A stretch of 64,000 nucleotides of DNA, taken from contig JANMDN010000010.1 in the NCBI GenBank assembly GCA_031376285.1, forward strand, positions 62,001-126,000, in the 5' to 3' direction. This document shows, piece by piece, positions 26,312 through 33,983 of the stretch (position 1 is the stretch's first letter; each line of letters begins with the position of its first letter). This DNA is from JANMDN01 sp031376285. GTDB lineage: Bacteria > Actinomycetota > Thermoleophilia > Miltoncostaeales > Miltoncostaeaceae. The notes under the pieces are model-generated. The model was not told the DNA's origin. It did no database searches and worked only from the letters and a program-made list of their open reading frames with translations. The position numbers and the translations under genes were made by a program.

Positions 26312-26684
26312 GATCCTCGCCGCCTACTTCCCAATCGTCGCGGCCGTTGGGCTTTGGGTGGTCTGGGCCTGGAGTCGGGTCGTCGCGTTCGGGTTCGCGG
26401 TCCTTGCCGTCGTTGTCGGTATCGCCCTGCTCATTGCGCGGGCAAGCGCCGACGACACCTACGACGGCTCGAGTGCGGTCAGCGTCTGGGAACACGCCGG
26501 TCGAAGCGGCACCCGCGGGATCCTGGTCGGGGCGATCGTTCTCTCCGTTCTCGTCCTCGCCATGCTCCTGCGAGCAATCTGGCGTCGCAGTGTCGGACGG
26601 CTCGCGTGGCTCGCGGTGGCCGGAGCCTCGGCAGCGCTGCTGTCCCAGACGGTTGCCGCATTCGCGATATCGACATTCCACTAA
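26304..26684 (+). CDS. Small membrane protein of unknown function
   Basis: A 126-residue protein with four likely membrane helices (IVAAVGLWVVWAWSRVVAF and VLAVVVGIALLIA near the N-terminus, ILVGAIVLSVLVLAMLL, and LAWLAVAGASAALLSQTVAAF). The loop between helices 2 and 3 has VWEHAGRSG. No family recognised. Its GTG overlaps the transporter stop by 8 bases, so the two are cotranslated. Confidence 0.75.
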   Translation: MSEILAAYFPIVAAVGLWVVWAWSRVVAFGFAVLAVVVGIALLIARASADDTYDGSSAVSVWEHAGRSGTRGILVGAIVLSVLVLAMLLRAIWRRSVGRLAWLAVAGASAALLSQTVAAFAISTFH

Positions 26685-26715
26685 CGGACCCGTCGTACCT
26701 ATGCAATGCTGGGGT

Positions 26716-27108
26716 ATGACCCCAGATGATCTTCCCCTCGGTGAGGCCGCTCTTGCGCTCGGAGTGAGCGTCGACACACTCCGCCGCTGGGACCGCGCCG
26801 GTCGCATTACGACCACCCGCGACGCCGCCAACCATCGGCGCATCCCGACGTCCGAGATTGAGCGCTTGACCGCGCGGCCCCAACGACAGCCGACCGGCGA
26901 GTCGCTGTCGGCTCGCAACCGCTTCCCCGGGATCGTCCGCTCGGTCGAGGTCGACGGCATCCTTGCGCTCGTCGAGATCGAGGCTGGGCCGCACCGCGTG
27001 CTCTCGGTCCTGACTCGCGACGCGGTCGTCGAACTCGGCCTCGCCCCGGGAGTACCGGCGACGGCCGTTGTGAAGGCAACCTCGGTCATGGTCGAAAGGC
27101 CACGGTGA
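26716..27108 (+). CDS. HTH-TOBE regulator of the mod operon
   Basis: A 130-residue protein with an N-terminal MerR/excisionase-type helix-turn-helix (LGEAALALGVSVDTLRRWDRAG, NHRRIPTSEIERL) and a C-terminal TOBE/Mop-like domain (SARNRFPGIVRSVEVDGILALVEIEAG to VVKATSVMV). TOBE domains bind molybdate, so this looks like a compact one-HTH, one-Mop molybdate sensor. The TGA overlaps the modA GTG, which supports control of its own operon. ATG 26701 is an alternative start. Confidence 0.85.
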   Translation: MTPDDLPLGEAALALGVSVDTLRRWDRAGRITTTRDAANHRRIPTSEIERLTARPQRQPTGESLSARNRFPGIVRSVEVDGILALVEIEAGPHRVLSVLTRDAVVELGLAPGVPATAVVKATSVMVERPR

Positions 27109-27836
27109 AGCGCCTCGCACTCCTCATCACCGCGAGTCTTGCCGCCTCGGGTTGCGGTGGGGATGGGCAGACCCTCGTGGTCGGCGCGGCGAGTTCCCTC
27201 GCCCCTGCGGCCCGCTCGTACGCAGCCGACTTCGAGCGCGAGCACTCGGGCGTCAAGATCACGATCCTCGCCGCCGGATCGGACGAGATCGCGGCGCGGG
27301 TGCGGACCGCGGGAGGTGTGGATGTCGTCGCGAGCGCATCCAAGAAGATCTCGGACGCGCTCTACGCCGAAGGCCTCACCACCACCCCGATCACCATCGC
27401 GGGCAACCGGCTCGTGGTGGTCGCCTCGTCGAGGGGGCCGGTCAACTCGATCGAGGATCTGGCCGTACCGGGACGCCGGCTCGTCGTCGGATCGACGGGG
27501 GTGCCGATCGGCGACTACACCGCTGAAGCCTTCCAGCGGCTCGGGATCTCGGCCCAGGTCGACGCAAACGTCATCTCCCGAGAACCAAACGTGCTCGGGG
27601 TCATTGGCAAGGTCACGACCGGCGCAGCCGATGCGGGCGTCGTCTACGCGAGCGACGCCAAGGGACTTGATGGGGTTCGGACCATTGCCGTCCCCGCACG
27701 CGCTCAACCGGTGATTGCCTACGCGGCAGCGACGCGAGTCGATGCCCCACCCATCGCAACAACGTTCATCCAGGGTCTCATCGCGCCGGGTGGTCAGGCG
27801 ACCCTCAAATCGTTCGGGTTCGAGGGCGCGGGTTGA
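27105..27836 (+). CDS. modA: Molybdate ABC transporter substrate-binding lipoprotein
   Basis: ModA captures molybdate outside the membrane. The 243 residues begin with a lipoprotein signal (LALLITASLAASGCGG, lipid on Cys17), then VVGAASSLAPAAR, GSDEIAARVRTAGGVDVVASAS, the GSTGVPIGDYT segment and VGVIGKV-like GVIGKVTTGAADAGVVYASDA, all usual for ModA. The GTG start overlaps the stop of the HTH-TOBE gene. Confidence 0.92.
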   Translation: MKRLALLITASLAASGCGGDGQTLVVGAASSLAPAARSYAADFEREHSGVKITILAAGSDEIAARVRTAGGVDVVASASKKISDALYAEGLTTTPITIAGNRLVVVASSRGPVNSIEDLAVPGRRLVVGSTGVPIGDYTAEAFQRLGISAQVDANVISREPNVLGVIGKVTTGAADAGVVYASDAKGLDGVRTIAVPARAQPVIAYAAATRVDAPPIATTFIQGLIAPGGQATLKSFGFEGAG

Positions 27837-28654
27837 GCCATCGGCTCGCCCAGGTGGGCGCGACCTGCGCGCTGGCGCTACTCCTCATCGTTCTCGTGAC
27901 CCCGGTCGCCGCGATCTTTGCCAAGGTCGGACCGAGCCAACTGCTTGCGAGCCTCGACAATCCAGTCGCCGTTGACGCCCTCGTCGTCTCGCTCCAGGCG
28001 ACGGGCATCGCCCTGGCCGTCATCGTCACCTTGGGGACGCCCGCGGCCTACATCCTGGCCACGCGCCGGTTCCGGGGCCGGTCGGTCCTCATGACCGTGC
28101 TCGACCTTCCCCTCGTCCTTCCGCCCGCCGTCGCGGGCCTCGGCCTCCTCGTCGCAACCTCTCCCGGTGGGCCGGTCGGCGACCTTCTCGCTCCGGTTGG
28201 TCGTCTTGTCGCCCTCACGCCGCTCGCTGTCGTCCTCGCGCTGACCTTTGTCGCCGCGCCGTTCTACGTCCGCGCGGCGGTCGCGGCAATCGGGGCGGTC
28301 GACCCAGCCCTGCCAGAGACGGCCCGTACCCTCGGCGCATCTGAGGTCGGTGCCGCGCTCCGCATTCACCTGCCGCTCGCACTTCCCGGCCTCGCCGCTG
28401 GCGCCACCCTCGCCGCCGGCCGTGCGCTCGGCGAGTTCGGAGCGACGATCCTCTTTGCCGGCTCGATCCAGGGCGTCACCCAGACGCTCCCCCTTGCGAT
28501 CTATGAGACCTTCCCGACTGACCTGACCGCCGCCCTCGCGATGAGCGTGATCCTGATCGCGATGAGCGGCACCATCCTTCTGGCAACCCATGTGCTCACC
28601 AATGCTCGCGATCGACGTCGAGACCCGGCTCGGTTCGCTCCAGCTCCGGGCTGA
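27833..28654 (+). CDS. modB: Molybdate ABC transporter permease
   Basis: A 273-residue BPD-type permease with about six membrane helices. Motifs LVLPPAVAGLGLL and the ATPase-contact EAA loop (PETARTLGASEVGAALRIHLPLALPGLAAG), then RALGEFGATILFAG, are typical of ModB. The TTG start overlaps the modA stop, and the end overlaps modC by about 53 bases in another frame. Confidence 0.92.
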   Translation: MSHRLAQVGATCALALLLIVLVTPVAAIFAKVGPSQLLASLDNPVAVDALVVSLQATGIALAVIVTLGTPAAYILATRRFRGRSVLMTVLDLPLVLPPAVAGLGLLVATSPGGPVGDLLAPVGRLVALTPLAVVLALTFVAAPFYVRAAVAAIGAVDPALPETARTLGASEVGAALRIHLPLALPGLAAGATLAAGRALGEFGATILFAGSIQGVTQTLPLAIYETFPTDLTAALAMSVILIAMSGTILLATHVLTNARDRRRDPARFAPAPG

Positions 28655-29645
28655 GCTCGTCGTTTCGCCGGGCGTGCTTGCGCTCTGCGGCCCGTCAGGG
28701 AGCGGCAAGACGACGCTCCTTCGGACGGTCGTCGGCCTAATCCGGGGAAGCCGTGGTCACATCACCCTCGGTGAGCGCGTCTGGCTCGACTCCGACGCCC
28801 GAATCGACCTCGCCCCGGACGCGCGCGGCGTCGGTCTCGTGCCCCAAGGGGGCGCCCTCTTTCCACACCTCACGGCCCGGCAGAACATCGCGTTCGGCAT
28901 GCGTGGCCCGAGGGCTGAGCGGACCGCCCAAGCGGACGCCCTGCTCGAGCGCTTCGGGCTCACCCACCGCGCCGACGCGCGCCCGGGGCAACTCTCCGGA
29001 GGCGAGTGCCAGCGCGTCGCGCTCGCTCGCGCCCTCGCATCCGGGCCATCGGCGATGTTGCTCGACGAGCCGCTCGCCGCGCTGGATGCCAGCATTCGGG
29101 CCGAGGCCATCGCCGAGATCCGGATGCGCGTCTCGGTCCTCGCCGTTCCCACGGTCGTCGTCACCCACAGCTTCGCCGAAGCCGCCGCCCTCGCCGAGCG
29201 CGTTGCGGTGATGGATCGAGGGCGCGTCGTCCAAGTTGGCACGCCTGCCGAACTCGCGGATCGCCCCGGAAGCCGGTTCGTCGCCGACCTCACCGACGTC
29301 AACGCCCTGCTGGGATTGGCGGTCGAGCGCGTCGACTCGACCGATGTGCGGCTCGGCAACGGGACCCGTATCCGCAGTCGCGAGCGGCTGACCGGAGCCG
29401 TTCTTGTCACCGTTTACCCTTCGGATGTGGCCGTCTCGCCAGTTGACCTCCCGCCGGACTCGACACGAAACAGCGTCGTCGGGATCGTCGACTCGGTCGT
29501 GCCCGTGGCCGGCGCGAGCCGAGTCCGGATCGGCGGCGCGAACCCAATCGTCGCGGTGCTTCCCCGGGGTGAGACCGCGCCGCGTGTCGGTGAGGCGGTC
29601 CGCGCGCATTGGACTCTCGAGTCGACCCGTCTGGTCGCCCAGTGA
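28602..29645 (+). CDS. modC: Molybdate ABC transporter ATPase
   Basis: A 347-residue ATPase with Walker A GPSGSGKTT, signature LSGGECQRVALARAL, Walker B AMLLDEPLAALD and switch His in VVVTHSFAEA. The C-terminal third is a TOBE-type molybdate-sensing domain (AVLVTVYPSDVAVS, NSVVGIVDSVVP). ATG 28602 gives the usual ModC N-terminus; ATG 28590 is possible. The TGA overlaps the next GTG. Confidence 0.92.
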   Translation: MLAIDVETRLGSLQLRAELVVSPGVLALCGPSGSGKTTLLRTVVGLIRGSRGHITLGERVWLDSDARIDLAPDARGVGLVPQGGALFPHLTARQNIAFGMRGPRAERTAQADALLERFGLTHRADARPGQLSGGECQRVALARALASGPSAMLLDEPLAALDASIRAEAIAEIRMRVSVLAVPTVVVTHSFAEAAALAERVAVMDRGRVVQVGTPAELADRPGSRFVADLTDVNALLGLAVERVDSTDVRLGNGTRIRSRERLTGAVLVTVYPSDVAVSPVDLPPDSTRNSVVGIVDSVVPVAGASRVRIGGANPIVAVLPRGETAPRVGEAVRAHWTLESTRLVAQ

Positions 29646-30217
29646 TCCGCGCCGCAGTCGTCATCCTCGCGGCGGGCAGCTCGCGACGGATGGGTGAGGC
29701 AAAACAGCTCCTCCCGCTCGGCGGCAAGCCGCTCCTCCAGCATGTGCTCGACGCGGCCACCACCGCCTCGTTCGACCAGACCGTGCTCGTTCTCGGTGCG
29801 AGCCACCAGGCGATCCTTGACGCGATCGACTCTCAGGGCGCCGATGTTGTCGTGAACACCGATCACGCCCAGGGCCAGTCGACATCGCTTCGCGCCGGTC
29901 TTGAAGCCGTCCGGGTGGAGATTGGGCGCGCGGTGATCCTCTTGGGCGATCAGCCCGAGGTCAGTGCCGAGGCCATTCGGGCCGTCGCCCGCGCGCCCGA
30001 GGGGCCGATCGTGCGCGCGACCTATCGCGGCGAACCGAGCCATCCGACCGCGCTCGACCGGGCCGTCTGGCCACTGCTCGCGGCCGGGGGGGATCACGGT
30101 GCGCGAGAGCTGATCGCCTCGCGTCCTGAACTCGTGCGCTACGTCGAAATCGACGCGCCACCGCCGTCTGACATCGACACGCCCGAGGACTTCCGGCGGG
30201 CTACAAGCCGGCGATAA
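29642..30217 (+). CDS. mocA: MocA-type molybdenum cofactor nucleotidyltransferase
   Basis: A 191-residue NTP-transferase. AAVVILAAGSSRRMGEAKQLLPLGGKPLLQHVL is the nucleotide-binding start, followed by VVNTDHAQGQSTSLRAGLEA and ILLGDQPEVSAEAIRAV. It fits MocA, which makes the CMP-linked cofactor used by xanthine dehydrogenase and CO dehydrogenase type enzymes, and fits the cox genes nearby. MobA (GMP form) is less likely given the LLPLGGKPLL and GQSTSLRAGL signature. Its end overlaps the convergent coxE gene by 17 bases. Confidence 0.88.
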   Translation: MIRAAVVILAAGSSRRMGEAKQLLPLGGKPLLQHVLDAATTASFDQTVLVLGASHQAILDAIDSQGADVVVNTDHAQGQSTSLRAGLEAVRVEIGRAVILLGDQPEVSAEAIRAVARAPEGPIVRATYRGEPSHPTALDRAVWPLLAAGGDHGARELIASRPELVRYVEIDAPPPSDIDTPEDFRRATSRR

Positions 30218-31274
30218 CCCCGGCGAGTGACTCAAGCTCGGCGAAGTTGTGCCCGGAAGCGAAGTGGTCCACGTGGGGAAGCGCGGCGGCCATCCCGCGC
30301 GCGAGTGGTGCGTACTCCGGGTTCTCGCGCAGGGGATTCACCCAGACGACGCGGTGTGCGAGGCGGTGCAGGCGGGCCATCTGTATTCCGACAAGCGACG
30401 GATCACCGACATCGAGCCCGTCCGAGCAGATCACCACCACCGCGCCGCGCACCGTTCCTCCCCGGCGATCGTCCAGGAGACCACGCAGCGCATCGCCGAT
30501 CCGGGTGCCGCCGTCCCAGTCGACGGCGGCGTGAGCGGCATTGGCGAGCGCTTGGTCGACATTCGCCCCGCGCAGGACGGCTGTAAGGCGCGTGAGCCGG
30601 GTGCCAAACGAGAAGACCTCCCAATGCTGATCGGCGGCGAGCGCGGCGTGGCCGAACACGAGGAGCGCACGGGAGAACGCCCCCATCGAACCGGAGATGT
30701 CGAGCATGAGCACCAGGCGCCGCCGGCGCTCGCGACGCGCCCGATACGCAAACTGAATCGGCTCCCCGCCGGTCCGAAGCGCCAGGCGGAGGGTGCGGCG
30801 CATGTCGGCCTCACCCTTGCGGGTCGCTCGACGTCGACGCGAGCGCCGCGTCGGCGCGGCAAGCTGGAGACGGGCCATCAGACGCGCGACCTCGTCCAGC
30901 TCCTGCCGCGTCATCCGTGAAAAGCTCCGGACACGGATGGATTCGTGCGAGCTTGCGAGCGCGGCCTCCGGCGCTTCGCGGGGGAGCAGCGCTTCGTTTC
31001 CGTCATCAGCGTTTGCCGGTGCGCCGCTCATCCGCAGTCGTCGGTCGGACGTTGGGCGTTCGGGCTGAACTCCACCAAAGAAGGCCCGAAAGACGCGGTC
31101 ATAGATCGGTAGCTGGTCGGGTCGCGATACCAGCGTCGCCTGTCCGACCCAGTAGAGGTCGCTCCCGTCGACCCGAGATGCCGCGTCGCAAAATCGCCCG
31201 ATACGTCGAGGGTCCGCCGGGACACCCGCCTCGCGAAGCATCCGACCGAAGTCGGTCAGGGCCGCGACGCTCAC
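30201..31274 (-). CDS. coxE: VWA-domain protein CoxE
   Basis: A 357-residue protein of the CoxE family. A middle section of Arg-rich linker leads to a von Willebrand A domain with the metal site DISGSMGAFSR (Asp192, Ser194, Ser196). It ends in the CoxE-like SGHNFAELESLAGVIAGL. CoxE works with the AAA+ protein CoxD in maturing the Cu/Mo site of CO dehydrogenases. The GTG start overlaps the coxD stop (GTGA). Confidence 0.9.
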   Translation of the reverse strand: MSVAALTDFGRMLREAGVPADPRRIGRFCDAASRVDGSDLYWVGQATLVSRPDQLPIYDRVFRAFFGGVQPERPTSDRRLRMSGAPANADDGNEALLPREAPEAALASSHESIRVRSFSRMTRQELDEVARLMARLQLAAPTRRSRRRRATRKGEADMRRTLRLALRTGGEPIQFAYRARRERRRRLVLMLDISGSMGAFSRALLVFGHAALAADQHWEVFSFGTRLTRLTAVLRGANVDQALANAAHAAVDWDGGTRIGDALRGLLDDRRGGTVRGAVVVICSDGLDVGDPSLVGIQMARLHRLAHRVVWVNPLRENPEYAPLARGMAAALPHVDHFASGHNFAELESLAGVIAGL

Positions 31275-32131
31275 CCGTCGCCTGCGACGACCTCGGCGAG
31301 GTGTTCGTAGGCGTGCGCGAGGTCGTCTCGGTTCTTGAGTACCCACCCGAGGGTGTCGCGGGCGCCCTCCTCGGTAACGGTATTCCCGCCGACGAGTTGG
31401 AGGGCTCGGGTCCAGTCGACGGCTTCCGCGGGCCCGGGAGGCTTGGCCAGTTCCATCTCACGCAGGCGGGCGACCGCGCCGGCCACCGAGCGGGCGAGGG
31501 AGTCCTCCACACCGGGAACGCGTACCCGGATGATCTCGGTCTCGCGTTCGCGGCTCGGGTAGTCGATCCAGTGGTAGAGGCACCGACGCTTGAGCGCATC
31601 GTGCAGCTCGCGAGTCCGGTTGGAGGTGATGATCACCACCGGTGGGGTCTCGGCGCAGATCGTTCCGAGCTCCGGGATCGTCACCTGGAAGTCGGACAGC
31701 ACCTCGAGCAGGAACGCCTCGAACTCGTCGTCGGCTCGGTCGAGCTCGTCGATGAGGAGCACCGCCCGCCCGCCCGCCCGCACGGCCCGAAGGAGTGGCC
31801 GTTCGAGCAGGAACTTCGGGGTGTAGAGGCCACCAACCTCGCCGCTCCCGTCGCTCGTGCGGGCCTGGAGGAGCTGCTTCGCGTAGTCCCATTCGTAGAG
31901 GGCCTGCGCGGCGTCGATTCCCTCGTAGCACTGGAGTCGGATCAGTTCCGCGTCGAGGATGCCGGAGAGGACCTTGGCGACCTCGGTTTTTCCGACGCCC
32001 GGCTCGCCCTCGAGCAGGAGCGGTCGCCCCATCGCCAGGGAGAGGTAGACCGCCACGGCAAGACCCCGGTCAGCGAGATAGTTCTCCCGCCGCAGTGCGT
32101 GCTCGACCTCGTCGGCGCTCACGAAGACCAT
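31271..32131 (-). CDS. coxD: MoxR-type AAA+ ATPase CoxD
   Basis: A 286-residue MoxR/CoxD AAA+ ATPase with Walker A GEPGVGKTE, Walker B AVLLIDELDRAD, sensor 1 VVIITSNRTREL and the arginine region LKRRCLYHWIDYPS. In CO-oxidising bacteria CoxD is a chaperone for the active-site cluster of CoxL. Upstream, 39 bases away, ends the MntR-like gene on the same strand, so a shared transcript is possible. Confidence 0.92.
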   Translation of the reverse strand: MVFVSADEVEHALRRENYLADRGLAVAVYLSLAMGRPLLLEGEPGVGKTEVAKVLSGILDAELIRLQCYEGIDAAQALYEWDYAKQLLQARTSDGSGEVGGLYTPKFLLERPLLRAVRAGGRAVLLIDELDRADDEFEAFLLEVLSDFQVTIPELGTICAETPPVVIITSNRTRELHDALKRRCLYHWIDYPSRERETEIIRVRVPGVEDSLARSVAGAVARLREMELAKPPGPAEAVDWTRALQLVGGNTVTEEGARDTLGWVLKNRDDLAHAYEHLAEVVAGDG

Positions 32132-32170
32132 CGCCGGGATGCTAGACCACCACCGGCGGGATTCGGGCGC

Positions 32171-32881
32171 CTACGTGGCGCCGGAGGGAGTCGGCGCGAC
32201 GGCCTCGACAGAGACGTGCCGAGCTGCGCCGACCGGGAGGGCCACCTCGGTGTGGTCGTCAACTCGGAGGCTGAGAGGCCCCTCGAATGGGGCCCTCGCG
32301 ACGATCTGCACCGCGGCGCCGGGCACCACCCGCAGATCGGCGAGGAAGCGCAGCAGCTCCGGATCCTGGTCGCTGACCACACTGACGATCGCGCGTGTCC
32401 CTTCGGGCAGGTCGGCGAGACGGCCGCTCGGACCGTCGGCGACCTCGCCATCCGCGGTGGGGATGGGATGACCATGGGGGTCGCGGTCGGGCTCGCCGAG
32501 TGCCTCGGCGATGCGGGCGGCCAAGTCTTGTGAGATGTGGTGTTCGAGTACCTCTGCCTCGTCGTGGACCCGGTCCCACGGCATGCCGAGCTTGTCCACG
32601 AGGAACGTCTCGAGGAGCCGGTGATGTCGGATCACTTCGAGCGCCGCCAACCGCCCAGGCTCGGTCAGGCGGACCGATCCCCGGGCGCCCGATTCCGCGA
32701 AGCCCAGCTCGCTGAGGCGTTTGAGCATGGCCGACGCCGATGACTGCGAGACGCCAAGCTCACCCGAGACCTGCGAGGTCGAGGCGAGCCCCTGCTTCGA
32801 GCGCTCGGCGACGGAGTAGACGGCCTTCAGGTAGTCCTGGACGGCGGCGCTCGGTCGATCGGCGGGCGGGGCTTTGGTCAT
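32171..32881 (-). CDS. DtxR-family metal regulator, MntR-like
   Basis: A 236-residue DtxR-family repressor: winged helix (AAVQDYLKAVYSVAERSKQ, TSQVSGELGVSQSSASAMLKRL), dimer domain with metal ligands (HDEAEVLEHHIS) and a C-terminal FeoA/SH3-like domain (DLPEGTRAIVSVV to VEAVAPT). The position that is Cys102 in DtxR/IdeR is Glu110 here, and the N-terminal ligand is Asp16, both as in manganese sensor MntR; Glu113, His114 and His87 complete the set. I chose ATG 32881; ATG 32914 is possible. It lies divergent from the multicopper oxidase, with three palindromes between. Confidence 0.85.
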   Translation of the reverse strand: MTKAPPADRPSAAVQDYLKAVYSVAERSKQGLASTSQVSGELGVSQSSASAMLKRLSELGFAESGARGSVRLTEPGRLAALEVIRHHRLLETFLVDKLGMPWDRVHDEAEVLEHHISQDLAARIAEALGEPDRDPHGHPIPTADGEVADGPSGRLADLPEGTRAIVSVVSDQDPELLRFLADLRVVPGAAVQIVARAPFEGPLSLRVDDHTEVALPVGAARHVSVEAVAPTPSGAT

Positions 32882-32904
32882 CACCCCGTGGATGCTAGCG
32901 ACGA

Positions 32905-32929
32905 ATTCGCCCATACGCGAATGCATTCG
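32905..32929. promoter_or_regulatory. Two overlapping palindromes in the mntR/oxidase intergenic region
   Basis: ATTCGC (32905-32910) and GCGAAT (32917-32922) form an inverted repeat with a 6-base spacer. It overlaps the perfect 12-bp palindrome CGAATGCATTCG (32918-32929). Both share the TTCGC/GCGAA or CGAAT core with the palindrome at 32951-32966, suggesting one regulator binds all, most likely the adjacent DtxR-family protein. Confidence 0.55.
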
Positions 32930-32950
32930 ATGTCTCGGCGTGCAATCATT

Positions 32951-32966
32951 GTTCGCCATGGCGAAC
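32951..32966. promoter_or_regulatory. Perfect 16-bp palindrome over the multicopper oxidase start codon
   Basis: GTTCGCCATGGCGAAC is a perfect palindrome and the ATG of the oxidase gene (32958-32960) lies at its centre. AATCATT (32944-32950) and AATGATT (32970-32976) flank it as a further inverted pair. An extended -10-like TGCAATCAT ends just before it. A bound regulator would block the transcription start itself. Confidence 0.6.
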
Positions 32967-33983
32967 TCAAATGATTCGGCCTCCCACAGACTGACTCGGC
33001 GGAGCCTCCTCGGAGCTGCGACCGGCGCGGGCGCGATCGTGCTTGCCGGCGCGGCGACGCGTCTCTCCGGCGCCCCCGGACCGCAGGCCCCACACGATTC
33101 GGCTGCCGCACACGCCGGGGTCATCGGCGAGGTTGACCACGCCCGCAACCAGTTCGATCCCCAGGACGTGCTGCGCAGCTTCGACTCAGGCCGCGCCACT
33201 GTCGAGGGGAAGCGGACCGTGCGGGAATGGACCCTCACCGCCCGTGAGCAGGAGATCGAGATCGCGCCCGGAGTGATGTACCCCGGGTGGTCCTACAACA
33301 ACCGAATCCCCGGGCCGACCCTTCGCGCCACCGAGGGCGACCTGATGCGGGTCACACTCGTCAACGCCTCGCCTCACCCCCACACGATCCACTTCCACGG
33401 CGTCCATCCCTCGGCGCACGACGGCGTGCCGGGGTCAGGACCCGGCGGGCACGTGCAGCCGGGCGGGCGCTTCACGTACGAGTTCGTGGCGGGGCCCGGG
33501 GGCATCCACATGTACCACTGCCACACCTTCCCGCTCGCAAGCCACATCAGCAAGGGACTGTACGGCGCGTTCGTCGTGGATCCGCGCGAGGCGCGCGCTG
33601 CGGCCGACGAGCTGGTCATGGTGATGAACGGCTTCGACACGAACTTCGACATGGCAAACGAGGTGTACGCCGTGAACTCGATCGCCTTCGCCTACCAGGC
33701 GCGGCCGATCGCGATCACGGCGGACGAACTCGTGCGCATCTATCTCGTCAACATCACGGAGTTCGACCCCGTGAACTCCTTCCACGTTCACGGCAACTTC
33801 TTCGACCTCTACCCGACCGGCACGTCGCGAACTCCGTCGGAGTTCACCGACATCGTGGTTCAGGGCCAAGGCCAACGCGCGATGCTCGAGATGCGCTTTC
33901 CCTACCGGGGCCGCTTCATGTTCCACGCCCACAAGACCGAGTTCGCTGAGCTCGGTTGGAGCGGGATCTTCGAGGTCTCGTGA
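32958..33983 (+). CDS. Tat-exported two-domain multicopper oxidase
   Basis: A 341-residue oxidase with a twin-arginine signal (LTRRSLLGAATGAGAIVLAG) and two cupredoxin domains. Domain 1 has HTIHFHG and HMYHCHTFPLASH, so the type 1 copper Cys188 and His196 are in domain 1. Domain 2 has NSFHVHGN and FMFHAHKTEF, where Ala replaces the Cys. Eight His (145, 147, 187, 189, 276, 278, 323, 325) could hold an interdomain trinuclear cluster. Substrate is unknown; with an MntR-like regulator and a ZIP transporter beside it, metal (Mn or Fe) oxidation is a reasonable guess. Its stop overlaps the ZIP gene start. Confidence 0.88.
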   Translation: MANSNDSASHRLTRRSLLGAATGAGAIVLAGAATRLSGAPGPQAPHDSAAAHAGVIGEVDHARNQFDPQDVLRSFDSGRATVEGKRTVREWTLTAREQEIEIAPGVMYPGWSYNNRIPGPTLRATEGDLMRVTLVNASPHPHTIHFHGVHPSAHDGVPGSGPGGHVQPGGRFTYEFVAGPGGIHMYHCHTFPLASHISKGLYGAFVVDPREARAAADELVMVMNGFDTNFDMANEVYAVNSIAFAYQARPIAITADELVRIYLVNITEFDPVNSFHVHGNFFDLYPTGTSRTPSEFTDIVVQGQGQRAMLEMRFPYRGRFMFHAHKTEFAELGWSGIFEVS

